Source of the DNA: a virus
Length of the DNA: 27,196 bases
Reading direction: 5' to 3' (one strand)
Virus record (IMG/VR): IMGVR_UViG_3300034068_000648
Span: 1 to 27,196 of that record
This document shows, in pieces, positions 1-5,789 of this stretch. The translations under genes were made by a program, and so were the position numbers. The notes under the pieces were generated by a model. That model was not told where the DNA came from and ran no database searches. It worked only from the letters and a program-made list of their open reading frames with translations. The stretch's first letter is position 1, and each line of letters begins with the position of its first letter.

Positions 1-199
1 ATCCTGTTGGCTCGTATTCTGATGTATAACTTTCAATTAAGTTATGTTTATCTCGAATGCGACTTACCTTCTCAATACTACCAGTTCCGACATTGAAAGT
101 CAATGCAGATAATACCTGTGGGTCTAATCCCATTATTTGTGCATCCCAATAAGCCATCTCAAAAGATAATTTATCGGGAGCAGTCAACTCAAAATACAT
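1..199 (-). CDS. Hypothetical protein, 3' end outside window
   Basis: An open frame enters from the left edge and starts at an ATG at 199 (protein begins MYFELTAPDKLSFEMAYWDA). At least 66 residues are visible. The start shares one base with the TAA stop of the upstream gene (TAATG), the junction used throughout this block, so it is translationally coupled to 199-666. I do not recognise the family. The visible part is soluble and mixed charge, with no membrane segment or Cys motif. The C-terminus is missing, so length and function cannot be judged. Confidence 0.75.
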   Translation of the reverse strand, partial: MYFELTAPDKLSFEMAYWDAQIMGLDPQVLSALTFNVGTGSIEKVSRIRDKHNLIESYTSEYEPTG

Positions 200-666
200 T
201 AGCACTCCCTAACATTAGTTACATATTGCTCATCAATTTCAATGTTTCCGCTTTGTGTTTCAACATAAAGATTTTCTGTAACTTCTGATTCTACATCTGT
301 GCCATAGTCGGCTAGCAAATCTATTTCAATAGTTCCAGTAACTTCAACGGTTGCAGTAAACTCAACTGTTTTAGTCAACTCAATACCAAGAGCCTCAGCA
401 ATTGCACGGAGTGTGTCTTGATCTTCTGAATCAGGATATGCTTCAGAAATAATATCTTTAACTGTGTCTATCTTATTATTTAATTCATTAACTCTTTCAT
501 TATATTTACGTCCGTTATGCAGGTCCCATTCAATAGATGCAACTTTATCTGTTGCATACTCTGCATCCGAATAACCTTTAATAACTTTATAGGTTACCAA
601 TAGATTAGCATTATATGATTCAGGAACTGCAGGTGTTACTGTAGCGCCATAGTTTGTATCTTCCAT
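199..666 (-). CDS. Acidic hypothetical protein (155 aa), short form
   Basis: Starts at MEDTNYGATV, behind the leader AACGAAAGAGG and a promoter cassette (TGTCAG at 711-716, TACAAT at 695-700) of the type found before most genes of this block; that decides the start. The protein is acidic. Residues about 90-110 are a hydrophilic helix (NNKIDTVKDIISEAYPDSED), and the C-terminal part alternates Thr/Val/Ile/Glu (TVEFTATVEVTGTIEIDL), suggesting a beta-rich domain. The family is not recognised. The frame stays open upstream to an ATG at 834, giving a longer form with a zinc-knuckle N-terminus that is listed separately. It is coupled to the partial gene at 1-199 through a TAATG overlap. Confidence 0.8.
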   Translation of the reverse strand: MEDTNYGATVTPAVPESYNANLLVTYKVIKGYSDAEYATDKVASIEWDLHNGRKYNERVNELNNKIDTVKDIISEAYPDSEDQDTLRAIAEALGIELTKTVEFTATVEVTGTIEIDLLADYGTDVESEVTENLYVETQSGNIEIDEQYVTNVREC

Positions 667-834
667 TTTATCCTCTTTCGTTTGGTTGGGTTGTATTGTA
701 GCATCTTGCACTGACAAAAGATTGCATTCCCCGCCACAGTGCCATATATTTCTGAATTCATCCTTACGGGTGACCTCAATTAATGCATCGCAAATTGTAC
801 AGAGATGTGTATCTTTAGTCCATTTTTCTATCAT
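199..834 (-). CDS. Alternative long form with N-terminal zinc knuckle (211 aa)
   Basis: The reading frame of the 155-aa protein continues unbroken upstream to an ATG at 834. The extra N-terminus of 56 residues carries a CTIC pair and an HCGGEC cluster about 21 residues later, a plausible zinc knuckle. Upstream lies the standard early cassette (TGTCAG 857-862, TATAAT 841-846). The ATG begins six bases after the -10 box, so the mRNA would be leaderless. The promoter and leader of the short form are then embedded inside this coding region. Either one gene makes two isoforms, or a small zinc protein has fused in frame to its neighbour by lacking a stop. The Cys pattern argues that the extension is coding, but no independent start signal other than the promoter is present. 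Confidence 0.5.
   Translation of the reverse strand: MIEKWTKDTHLCTICDALIEVTRKDEFRNIWHCGGECNLLSVQDATIQPNQTKEDKMEDTNYGATVTPAVPESYNANLLVTYKVIKGYSDAEYATDKVASIEWDLHNGRKYNERVNELNNKIDTVKDIISEAYPDSEDQDTLRAIAEALGIELTKTVEFTATVEVTGTIEIDLLADYGTDVESEVTENLYVETQSGNIEIDEQYVTNVREC
695..716 (-). promoter_or_regulatory. Early promoter for the 155-aa protein
   Basis: TGTCAG (711-716), 10 nt, TACAAT (695-700) with an extended -10 TG, then the AACGAAAGAGG leader. It lies inside the coding frame of the longer form. Confidence 0.6.
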
Positions 835-840
835 GCGAGT

Positions 841-862
841 ATTATAGCGGACCCAACTGACA
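841..862 (-). promoter_or_regulatory. Early promoter for the zinc-knuckle long form
   Basis: TGTCAG (857-862), exactly 10 nt, then TATAAT (841-846), on the minus strand. The ATG at 834 lies at the expected +1, so the transcript would be leaderless. A Crp-like palindrome is centred 56 bp upstream of the -10 centre. Confidence 0.6.
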
Positions 863-891
863 AATATCAATAGTTTCCAGGGGATTTTTTA

Positions 892-907
892 TGTGACCCT
901 TAACACA
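892..907. promoter_or_regulatory. Crp-like palindrome TGTGACCCTTAACACA
   Basis: Matches TGTGA-N6-TCACA with one mismatch. Its centre is 56 bp upstream of the -10 centre of the promoter at 841-862. See the finding on phased Crp-like operators. Confidence 0.45.
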
Positions 908-952
908 CTTTTCCGTCCCTTAATACTGGGGGCATCTCATATTTTGAGATTG

Positions 953-1025
953 CGATTCGTATGGGATTTGAACCCACGATCTCTACCGTGACAGGGTAGC
1001 GCTTTAACCGCTAAGCTAACGAACC
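953..1025 (-). tRNA. tRNA-Asp(GUC)
   Basis: Read on the minus strand this folds as a full cloverleaf of 73 nt. The acceptor stem GGTTCGT pairs with ACGAATC (one G-T pair), the D stem is GCTT/AAGC, the anticodon stem CTACC/GGTAG encloses the 7-nt loop CTGTCAC (anticodon GTC), and the T stem is GTGGG/CCCAT with loop TTCAAAT. The discriminator is G, as usual for tRNA-Asp; CCA is not encoded. It lies 10 nt past the hairpin that follows the DUF932 gene, with no clear promoter of its own, so it may rely on read-through and processing. Phages often carry tRNAs to support late translation. Confidence 0.95.
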
Positions 1026-1026
1026 A

Positions 1027-1058
1027 AATAAAAACGGGGGAGATTTTATTCTCCCCCG
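1027..1058 (-). terminator. Hairpin with T-tract after the DUF932 gene
   Basis: Perfect 9-bp stem CGGGGGAGA/TCTCCCCCG (1035-1043 and 1050-1058) with a 6-nt loop. On the minus strand it is followed by TTTTTATTT, a classic intrinsic terminator form. The tRNA gene begins directly after it, so termination is probably partial or the hairpin acts in processing. Confidence 0.8.
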
Positions 1059-1073
1059 CTAGTTAGCATTTAT

Positions 1074-2081
1074 TTAAAATGCTTTTACTAACTTGAGAAT
1101 TTTATTTTTCTCAGCAGTAAGAATTGGGTCAAAGCCTGAAGCACCAGCCATTAGTGTTTCAGAATTGCCACGACCTGAACGGAAATAATCAAGACGCTCA
1201 GTTAGTGCATTAAACGCACCCCACTTTGTTCCCTTGATTGTAGCGTTAGTTGGTGAGTTATGATAAAGGTCATCAAGCAGAACAACCTTATTCTCCCATT
1301 TAGTTAGCGCAACTTTTGCTGCATCTTTGTCTGGCTTAGGATAAATTGTTTGAATCAATTTAGAAAATTCAGCATCAGTAATTGCCTGAGCAAATAAAGC
1401 CTTAGCCTCAATTTCAAATTCATCAAAGTAACCTAGAGCAAGCCCAAGAGTTTCACGAGCAACCTGAATGCGACCTTCAACAGATTGTGTGTGACGAATC
1501 TTGAATGATTGCTTAGCATTCTTCATCGCAAGATTAAGAGTGTTTTGGCATACAACACGAACAGGAGTAACGGCTGCTTGAACGGCAACAGAACCATCGT
1601 GTGAAGTCCATACAATTAAGTATAGTTTTGTTTGGTCATTAGCGCCTTGTGGGTCTAATACCATTGTGCGTGGAATATCTACAGTTCCAAATACTACTTT
1701 ACCCTTTTTTAGTGAGCCAGCAGATTCCCAACGGCAATCGGCGTTAGCATCGTGAATTGCATCTGCAAATTGAAATAACTCTTCATTTTGCACAGGCTTG
1801 TAACGCTTGCCAACAGTTGCGAGAACATCAGTTCCACCATTGAATGGATTTGTGCGTAACACTAAAGAAGCATCAGATACATCTTTAAATGATTCTGGGA
1901 TATATTCAGTAATTGGAGATAAGCGAACATTCCAATTTGCTAACTTTGCCTCTTCAAGCATTGTAGCGGTTGTAACTTCTTCATCTTTTGTGAAGATGCG
2001 GTTTGCAAGGTTGTGCCAAGCAGGAGCGCCACGAAGAGCGAAAGCAACTTCGCCATTTTCGATTTCGAGATTATGAGCCAT
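1074..2081 (-). CDS. DUF932 / phage-plasmid-like protein (335 aa)
   Basis: Resembles the DUF932 family (phage/plasmid-like protein TIGR03299), common in actinophages and plasmids. Supporting stretches are the N-terminal GAPAWHNLANRIFT, the middle VGKRYKPVQNEELFQFAD (about residues 90-107), VVCQNTLNLAMK (about 180-191), and the C-terminal ALTERLDYFRSG. The biochemical role of the family is not established; it is soluble and probably works in phage DNA metabolism or takeover. The start follows leader AACGAAAGG and a promoter cassette at 2110-2131. It is the largest gene of the early block and is transcribed alone, ending at a strong hairpin before the tRNA. A DnaA-box-bearing noncoding gap lies upstream. 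Confidence 0.8.
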   Translation of the reverse strand: MAHNLEIENGEVAFALRGAPAWHNLANRIFTKDEEVTTATMLEEAKLANWNVRLSPITEYIPESFKDVSDASLVLRTNPFNGGTDVLATVGKRYKPVQNEELFQFADAIHDANADCRWESAGSLKKGKVVFGTVDIPRTMVLDPQGANDQTKLYLIVWTSHDGSVAVQAAVTPVRVVCQNTLNLAMKNAKQSFKIRHTQSVEGRIQVARETLGLALGYFDEFEIEAKALFAQAITDAEFSKLIQTIYPKPDKDAAKVALTKWENKVVLLDDLYHNSPTNATIKGTKWGAFNALTERLDYFRSGRGNSETLMAGASGFDPILTAEKNKILKLVKAF

Positions 2082-2109
2082 TTTTTACCTTTCGTTTGTT
2101 GTTAGATTT

Positions 2110-2131
2110 ATTATAACAGGTGGCACTGACA
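2110..2131 (-). promoter_or_regulatory. Early promoter for the DUF932 gene
   Basis: TGTCAG (2126-2131), 10 nt, TATAAT (2110-2115) with an extended -10 TG. A TAGACA hexamer also lies 17 nt upstream of the -10 and may serve as -35. Leader AACGAAAGG follows. A perfect Crp-like palindrome is centred 65 bp upstream of the -10 centre. Confidence 0.7.
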
Positions 2132-2169
2132 TTGTCTAGGATTAGTTATAATATGTCCGAATTGTGCGG

Positions 2170-2185
2170 TGTGAGTAATCTCACA
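2170..2185. promoter_or_regulatory. Perfect Crp-like palindrome TGTGAGTAATCTCACA
   Basis: Exact TGTGA-N6-TCACA. It lies in the noncoding gap upstream of the DUF932 promoter, beside TTCCAGGG and a DnaA-box-like site. Confidence 0.6.
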
Positions 2186-2196
2186 GAATTCCAGGG

Positions 2197-2246
2197 ATAT
2201 CCACAGCCTCACTTAAAACTGTGGATAACCCCGCAGCTCTGCGGGC
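2197..2246. repeat. DnaA-box-like pair and GC hairpin
   Basis: ATATCCACA (2197-2205, one mismatch to TTATCCACA) and TGTGGATAA (2220-2228, exact in inverse orientation) are followed by the hairpin CCCGCA-N4-TGCGGG (2230-2245). The same order of DnaA-like box, ACCCCGCA and TGCGGG recurs at 4252-4300; related hairpins are at about 5433 and 6731. Confidence 0.55.
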
Positions 2247-2260
2247 AAATTAAGGGAAAT

Positions 2261-2288
2261 AGGGCGGGGAAATAGATAAGCCCGCCCT
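2261..2288 (-). terminator. Hairpin after the 77-aa gene
   Basis: Stem AGGGCGGG/CCCGCCCT (2261-2268 and 2281-2288), loop 12 nt, directly after the TAA of the gene at 2293-2526. It is followed by ATTTCCC rather than a pure T-tract, so it is a weak terminator or an mRNA 3'-end stabiliser. Confidence 0.5.
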
Positions 2289-2292
2289 AAGA

Positions 2293-2526
2293 TTATTTAC
2301 AGAGAGACTTTACGTAATTAACTGTTTCCATAGGAAAGAATGCTGCAGAAGTTTTCTTTTTGTTTTGTTGATCAAATACAAAAGCTTTAACATTTCCATC
2401 AAATCGTTTTAGATTTGAGAACACGAGTTCTTTTAGACTTTCGTTATCGTATCCTTCGTCTGAATAAATCGTTAAATCATTTGCCTTTACTTCATCATAC
2501 ATTTCTATCTTAAATCTGTTTAGCAT
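2293..2526 (-). CDS. Hypothetical protein (77 aa)
   Basis: Begins MLNRFKIEMYDEVKANDLTI and ends NYVKSLCK. Not recognised. It is a small, soluble, mixed-charge protein with several aromatic residues and a KNKKKT-like basic patch near the middle (QQNKKKTSAAFF), and no zinc motif or membrane segment. The start follows AACAAAGG. Its promoter TATAAT (2556-2561) has no TGTC(A/G)G element, the exception in this block. It has its own hairpin at the 3' end and so appears monocistronic. Confidence 0.75.
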   Translation of the reverse strand: MLNRFKIEMYDEVKANDLTIYSDEGYDNESLKELVFSNLKRFDGNVKAFVFDQQNKKKTSAAFFPMETVNYVKSLCK

Positions 2527-2555
2527 TTGTATTACCTTTGTTAGTAGGGATAAAA

Positions 2556-2607
2556 ATTATACCATAAGGGGTGGGTGTTGTCTATCGCCCACGCACCCAC
2601 CCTTATG
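2556..2607 (-). promoter_or_regulatory. Fused hairpin/promoter between two early genes
   Basis: An inverted repeat, CATAAGGGTGGGTG on one arm (2594-2607) and its near-complement at 2563-2577, follows the stop of the 140-aa gene. On the minus strand it runs straight into GTATAATTTTTATCC. The TATAAT (2556-2561) is the -10 of the next gene and also the start of the T-rich tail of the hairpin. TAGACA lies 17 nt upstream of the -10, within the loop. Confidence 0.6.
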
Positions 2608-2616
2608 ATTATCTAA

Positions 2617-3039
2617 TTAGAGATAACGAGCAATAGCGTTGTAAGTGCTTGTGCTTACTGTGTCCTCATCGGTCATTTTGAGAATACGGATAGCATTTTC
2701 CATTTCCTCTTTCATTTCACGATAAGTATGAGCATGTAGTTGCTCAAAATCTCTTTGAGGCTCAGCAGGGAACTCACCATCTTTTACTGTTAGGTCAAAA
2801 TCTACATTGAGATTTTTTGTCCACTCACGATAATTGGTGCGTAGGTTTTCTGCCTTTGAGATGTTGGCGATAGCATAAGAGAAAAGTTCCTTTTTCCATT
2901 TCTCAATAGATTTTTGGAACTTTGCTTCGTTTTCATCTTGCTTTTTATAGTCAGCCTCTAATTTGGCTAATCTTGTTTCTAAGGCTTTGATAACCTTAGT
3001 AGTAGCGATTTTTACCTGTATTGCTTTGCCTCTTGCCAT
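2617..3039 (-). CDS. Coiled-coil hypothetical protein (140 aa)
   Basis: The start MARGKAIQVKIATTKVIKAL is preceded by AACGAAAGG and a promoter at 3077-3098. Residues about 15-60 (ALETRLAKLEADYKKQDENE onward) show leucine/charged heptads typical of a coiled coil. A second helical region is at about 95-125 (EQLHAHTYREMKEEMENAIR). The family is not recognised; the composition suggests a helical, oligomerising, DNA- or protein-binding accessory protein. It stands alone between two hairpin/promoter junctions, so it is probably monocistronic. Confidence 0.8.
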   Translation of the reverse strand: MARGKAIQVKIATTKVIKALETRLAKLEADYKKQDENEAKFQKSIEKWKKELFSYAIANISKAENLRTNYREWTKNLNVDFDLTVKDGEFPAEPQRDFEQLHAHTYREMKEEMENAIRILKMTDEDTVSTSTYNAIARYL

Positions 3040-3076
3040 TTGTGTTTCCTTTCGTTGGTTGGTTGTTGTTATGAGT

Positions 3077-3108
3077 ATTATAGCAGGAGGGTCTGACGAC
3101 CCTCCTGC
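3077..3108 (-). promoter_or_regulatory. Early promoter fused to an 11-bp inverted repeat
   Basis: TATAAT (3077-3082) preceded by 10 nt and CGTCAG (3093-3098). The spacer and upstream part form a perfect 11-bp inverted repeat (GCAGGAGGGTC and complement, 3083-3093 and 3098-3108, 4-nt loop). It sits just after the stop of the upstream gene, so it could both end that transcript and act as an operator. Confidence 0.6.
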
Positions 3109-3117
3109 CCTAAATTA

Positions 3118-3297
3118 CTAGCCCAGTAGCGTTTTAGCGGATACTGAAGTCCAACGAGTTTCTTTCGTTGGCATTTCTAGTAGCACACGCACCGAGCCAG
3201 ATGCCTGTGGGTGTATCTCTTTGATAACACCTGTTCTTTTTGACTTTAGGGTGGTGAATAAATCGCCAACCTGATAGAGTTTTCCTTCTATTGTCAT
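3118..3297 (-). CDS. Small beta-rich hypothetical protein (59 aa)
   Basis: Starts at MTIEGKLYQVGDLFTTLKSK, behind AGAGG. An upstream in-frame ATG at 3333 reads through the promoter and is rejected. The pattern KLYQVGDLFTT, KSKRTGVIKEI, GSVRVLLEMP and TRWTSV suggests a small all-beta, SH3/KOW-like barrel, an inference from alternating hydrophobic residues. The family is not identified. Its promoter cassette is at 3324-3345. Confidence 0.75.
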   Translation of the reverse strand: MTIEGKLYQVGDLFTTLKSKRTGVIKEIHPQASGSVRVLLEMPTKETRWTSVSAKTLLG

Positions 3298-3323
3298 TTT
3301 GCCTCTTTTCTTTGTTAGGTTGT

Positions 3324-3345
3324 ATTGTAGCATTGGGGTCTGACA
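3324..3345 (-). promoter_or_regulatory. Early promoter for the 59-aa gene
   Basis: TGTCAG (3340-3345), 10 nt, TACAAT (3324-3329) with TG extension. A Crp-like palindrome (TGTGATGCTAATCACT, 3384-3399) is centred 65 bp upstream of the -10 centre and overlaps the end of the upstream gene. Confidence 0.6.
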
Positions 3346-3390
3346 TTAGTCTAGCCTTATCTCAGTATTTGAGAATATTAGTGTGTGATG

Positions 3391-3660
3391 CTAATCACTT
3401 TCAGGTAGCCAAAACTCTAAGTGGTGTTGGTCTATGATAGCGTGAGCGGGGGCTGTATCTAATCCTTTATAAGATACGCCTTCAGGCATCTTTATCTGTC
3501 GATCAAAATCCTCATCATAGTATGCGTCAATAGCATCTATGCAAGGTTGCACCATAGATATTGGAACGGGCGGGTAATGATTACCTTGTAAGTGATAGGC
3601 TAATTGTGTTTCTAAATCTAACACACTATCTTGTATTCCTAATGCAGTTATGCTTCCCAT
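3391..3660 (-). CDS. Hypothetical protein (89 aa)
   Basis: Third gene of a three-gene unit (4142 to 3391). Its ATG directly follows the TAA of the preceding gene (TAAATG). It begins MGSITALGIQDSVLDLETQL and ends HHLEFWLPESD. It is acidic, with several His residues (AHAIIDQHHLEFW) and no recognised domain. The last codons carry half of a Crp-like palindrome used by the next promoter. Confidence 0.75.
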   Translation of the reverse strand: MGSITALGIQDSVLDLETQLAYHLQGNHYPPVPISMVQPCIDAIDAYYDEDFDRQIKMPEGVSYKGLDTAPAHAIIDQHHLEFWLPESD

Positions 3661-3936
3661 TTATTTATCCTCTTCTAGTATAGTTTCTGATAGGTTGTCC
3701 ATTTCGTCTATTGTAGCGCATAGCACCGACATTTCCTCTTTGCTTAGGCAGACCTTAGTTACTAGGTCGGCTACTTTGCTAGATAGGGCTGTGGAATACA
3801 TAAATAAATACTTAGCAAAAGTTTCATCTGATAGTTCATTTCTGCGTTCATGGAGTTCGCCTGCTAATCCCATAATTTCATCGTCAAAAATACTATCTTT
3901 GGTTGCGTCAAGTATCCCGATAGCAGTTGCTAACAT
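3661..3936 (-). CDS. Acidic helical hypothetical protein (91 aa)
   Basis: Begins MLATAIGILDATKDSIFDDE and ends LSETILEEDK. It overlaps its upstream neighbour through TAATG and abuts the downstream gene. It is acidic and predicted helical (ELHERRNELSDETFAKYLFM). No family is recognised and no membrane or metal motif is seen. The tight coupling in a three-gene unit suggests a joint role with 3391-3660 and 3936-4142. Confidence 0.75.
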   Translation of the reverse strand: MLATAIGILDATKDSIFDDEIMGLAGELHERRNELSDETFAKYLFMYSTALSSKVADLVTKVCLSKEEMSVLCATIDEMDNLSETILEEDK

Positions 3937-4142
3937 TATTTCACAACCTTTAGTGTTGCATAAGAGTTGCCTGCGTTTAGATTATCTATAAGTGGCATAA
4001 TATCGGGAACGAGTAAAGTGTGTAGCATGCCTTCCAATAATTGTGCCTGCATATCTTTATCTAATTCTAGTAATCGTTGTGCGGTTGGGTTGGTCTCATC
4101 TAACTCTGTAATAAATCTAAGAGAGTGTTCTACTGTTTTCAT
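3936..4142 (-). CDS. Hypothetical protein (68 aa), first gene of unit
   Basis: Begins MKTVEHSLRFITELDETNPT. The start follows AACGAAAGG and the promoter at 4170-4191. It is small, acidic and mostly helical (TAQRLLELDKDMQAQLLEGM). The stop overlaps the next start by one base. Family unknown. Confidence 0.75.
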   Translation of the reverse strand: MKTVEHSLRFITELDETNPTAQRLLELDKDMQAQLLEGMLHTLLVPDIMPLIDNLNAGNSYATLKVVK

Positions 4143-4169
4143 TTTAGCCTTTCGTTGTTGGATAAGAGT

Positions 4170-4191
4170 ATTTTACCATTAGCCACCGACA
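4170..4191 (-). promoter_or_regulatory. Early promoter for the three-gene unit
   Basis: TGTCGG (4186-4191), 10 nt, TAAAAT (4170-4175) with TG extension, then AACGAAAGG. A Crp-like palindrome is centred 60 bp upstream of the -10 centre. Confidence 0.65.
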
Positions 4192-4224
4192 TCACCTAAT
4201 CCATTATGGGCGTGTCTCAGCTTT

Positions 4225-4240
4225 TGTGATAATACTCACA
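4225..4240. promoter_or_regulatory. Perfect Crp-like palindrome TGTGATAATACTCACA
   Basis: Exact TGTGA-N6-TCACA in the noncoding gap 4143-4330. It is followed by ATTCCAGGGG and two DnaA-box-like sites. Confidence 0.6.
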
Positions 4241-4251
4241 ATTCCAGGGGT

Positions 4252-4330
4252 TGTGGATAACCCTCATAACCCTGTGGATAACCCCGCAGATATGTGCGGG
4301 AGCTTGCTAATTTGTCAAGCCGACACGCCG
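4252..4330. repeat. DnaA-box pair, GC hairpin and CGACACGCC repeat
   Basis: Two exact TGTGGATAA boxes (4252-4260, 4273-4281) are followed by ACCCCGCA and TGCGGG arms of a hairpin, then TTTGTCAAGC and CGACACGCCG (4321-4330). A reverse copy, GGGCGTGTCT, is at 4208-4217. The organisation parallels 2197-2246 and 6678-6780. Confidence 0.55.
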
Positions 4331-4426
4331 TTACAGCTTGGTTATTACATATGCGGCTAATAAAATTGGCAGAATAGATATAAGAATCATCATTGATCCG
4401 CCAATAACACCAATCACCTCATACAT
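4331..4426 (-). CDS. Small single-pass membrane protein (31 aa)
   Basis: Its ATG overlaps the TAA of the GP88 gene (TAATG). The peptide starts MYEVIGVIGGSMMILISILP and continues through a hydrophobic stretch to AAYVITKL. Nearly the whole length is one transmembrane helix with a short acidic start and a Lys at the end. Such micro-membrane proteins are typical of phage early regions, but the function is unknown. Coupling to GP88 and the membrane-helix composition support reality despite the size. Confidence 0.65.
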   Translation of the reverse strand: MYEVIGVIGGSMMILISILPILLAAYVITKL

Positions 4427-5178
4427 TATTTTTTACTCGCAGAAAATCTTATATCTGCTTTACCATAAACACACAGGCCACATGATACACACGCACTGCC
4501 TGCGCTTGAGATAAGCGGAATACTTTTCATATTTTCAGGGCACTTAGCGCCAGGCTTACCCGTTAATTCTTTCATTGTATCTTCGGTAGCAGAAAATGTT
4601 TTTCCTAGATAGGCAAGCCGAATTTTAGAATTAGTTTTCAAATCGAATGCAATTTCTTTATTCTCATCATCCGTTGAATAGTACAGTGATAGATTAGATA
4701 TATCTTTTAGAATAAGCGCTGCGTCCTTGACACGTGTATACACCCAAAATTGAATATCTGAATGCTTTTCAATAACAGTCTTCCACGCATATGTATAGGT
4801 ATCGTTAAAAAAATCTCCGTCCCAGTGGATACGGAATAACTTAGGCGCATTTTTTTTATCACAATCAGCAATAAAATCTATGATCATATCATCCAATAGG
4901 GCCACCATTGTGTCATTGTCCGCATTGCGTAACAATTCCCAATTGTGTAATAAGTTAGCCTTTACTGCTTTGTATAGTTTTTCAAGTTTCCCAGCGTAGC
5001 AAACAGTCTCACAGATAGACGTAGCACCAGGACATGAAAAATCTTTTCCTGCGGGTAATCCGAACGTGTTCGCAATTGCGGCTTGCTTTCCATTTTTTGT
5101 GACAAGGTTAGCCACCTTTCTATCATTAGATCTTTTTAATTTTACCATAGGGGCAATTATATCGGTTAGGTCTGACAT
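4426..5178 (-). CDS. GP88-family protein (250 aa)
   Basis: Resembles the gene-product-88 family of actinobacteriophages, related to Cys-rich phage proteins of the Gp37/Gp68 type. Visible hallmarks are SCPGATSICETVCYAGK near residues 48-64, the central FRIHWDGDFFNDTYTYAW (about 115-132), FWVYTRVKDAA, and a C-terminal cluster KCPENMK and CVSCGLCVYG. The eight or so Cys could hold metal or an Fe-S cluster; that is inference, and the activity of the family is unproven. The start at 5178 (MSDLTDIIAP) overlaps the stop of the upstream 47-aa gene (TAATG) and has a GGGGG Shine-Dalgarno; a longer start at 5226 would run into that gene and is rejected. The unit is completed by a 31-aa membrane peptide. 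Confidence 0.8.
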   Translation of the reverse strand: MSDLTDIIAPMVKLKRSNDRKVANLVTKNGKQAAIANTFGLPAGKDFSCPGATSICETVCYAGKLEKLYKAVKANLLHNWELLRNADNDTMVALLDDMIIDFIADCDKKNAPKLFRIHWDGDFFNDTYTYAWKTVIEKHSDIQFWVYTRVKDAALILKDISNLSLYYSTDDENKEIAFDLKTNSKIRLAYLGKTFSATEDTMKELTGKPGAKCPENMKSIPLISSAGSACVSCGLCVYGKADIRFSASKK

Positions 5179-5321
5179 TATAAATCCCCCATTTCTGCAT
5201 CGGCCATGCGTGACATCATGCGCCACATATCTTGCTTAATAGCTTCATCGGATCCATAAAGAGATCCATCGCAATCATTCATTTCGTGCCCGCAGCATGG
5301 GAAGTCTTCGCATATATTCAT
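5178..5321 (-). CDS. Small Cys-rich protein (47 aa)
   Basis: Begins MNICEDFPCCGHEMNDCDGS. The cluster C4, C9, C10, H12, C17 looks like a compact metal-binding knuckle; the phrase DFPCCGHE is one I associate with small actinophage proteins. The C-terminal half is helical and Met-rich (DMWRMMSRMADAEMGDL). The start follows AACGAAAGG and the promoter at 5350-5371. An upstream ATG at 5372 would read through that promoter and is rejected. It leads the unit with GP88 and may act with it. Confidence 0.75.
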   Translation of the reverse strand: MNICEDFPCCGHEMNDCDGSLYGSDEAIKQDMWRMMSRMADAEMGDL

Positions 5322-5349
5322 AAGTTGACCTTTCGTTGGTTGAATTGAT

Positions 5350-5371
5350 AGTATATCAGGTCTGACTGACA
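5350..5371 (-). promoter_or_regulatory. Early promoter for the GP88 unit
   Basis: TGTCAG (5366-5371), 10 nt, TATACT (5350-5355) with TG extension. A weaker Crp-like palindrome (GGTGTTTTTAATCACA, 5399-5414) is centred 54 bp upstream of the -10 centre. Confidence 0.6.
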
Positions 5372-5379
5372 TTTATTAC

Positions 5380-5406
5380 AAAACACCCCAGTTTTCAGGG
5401 TGTTTT
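5380..5406. terminator. Bidirectional-looking hairpin
   Basis: Stem AAAACACCC/GGGTGTTTT (5380-5388 and 5398-5406), 9-nt loop, with T-rich sequence on either strand. It lies between the unit ending at 5598 and the GP88 promoter, so it would stop leftward transcription before that promoter. Confidence 0.55.
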
Positions 5407-5597
5407 TAATCACACTCTTAACGACACGCCCGACCCCGCACCTATGCGGGCGACACGCCCGACTGCGTTGCAAGCTGCGACACGCCCGATATTATATTAG
5501 ATCAGATTTTTTATGTTTTATTTTGCGTGTGTATTTTTTTTTATTGCGAACAGGTTGCGCCGCATTACTACGGCGCAATTCCTGAATTCGTTTTACT
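5407..5597. repeat. Noncoding gap with CGACACGCCCG repeats and hairpins
   Basis: Three exact CGACACGCCCG copies (5422-5432, 5451-5461, 5478-5488). The first two flank an ACCCCGCA-N4-TGCGGG hairpin. A further stem TTGCGCCG/CGGCGCAA lies at about 5554-5578, just past the stop of the gene at 5598-5789. No coding sequence is seen. Confidence 0.55.
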
Positions 5598-5789
5598 TTA
5601 TTTTGAAGAGAAGTTAGGAACACGATACCCACTCGCTTTGTGAAATCTTGTTACATCAAATCGCTCATTATCTTTCGCAAACATTTCTGCGAAATCATTT
5701 ACGACTTTAGAAAAAACAGCAGGGTGAATTTTATTACTAGCATAATTTAGAATTTCAGCAGTAGCAATATAATCTTTACGGGTCATCAT
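5598..5789 (-). CDS. Hypothetical protein (63 aa)
   Basis: Begins MMTRKDYIATAEILNYASNK and ends GYRVPNFSSK. It overlaps the upstream stop as ATGA; the second Met (5786) is an alternative start. The phrase DNERFDVTRFHKAS near the C-terminus is typical of small phage proteins that I have seen without known function. It is soluble and helical, the last gene of a three-gene unit that starts at 6117. Confidence 0.75.
   Translation of the reverse strand: MMTRKDYIATAEILNYASNKIHPAVFSKVVNDFAEMFAKDNERFDVTRFHKASGYRVPNFSSK

Noticed and set aside
103-288. Plus-strand ORF at the left edge
   Set aside because: It is antisense to two coupled minus-strand genes with good junction signals.
931-950. CTCA-N5-TGAG mini-palindromes (also near 3360 and 6597)
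   Set aside because: Short, few and without consistent position relative to promoters; could be chance.
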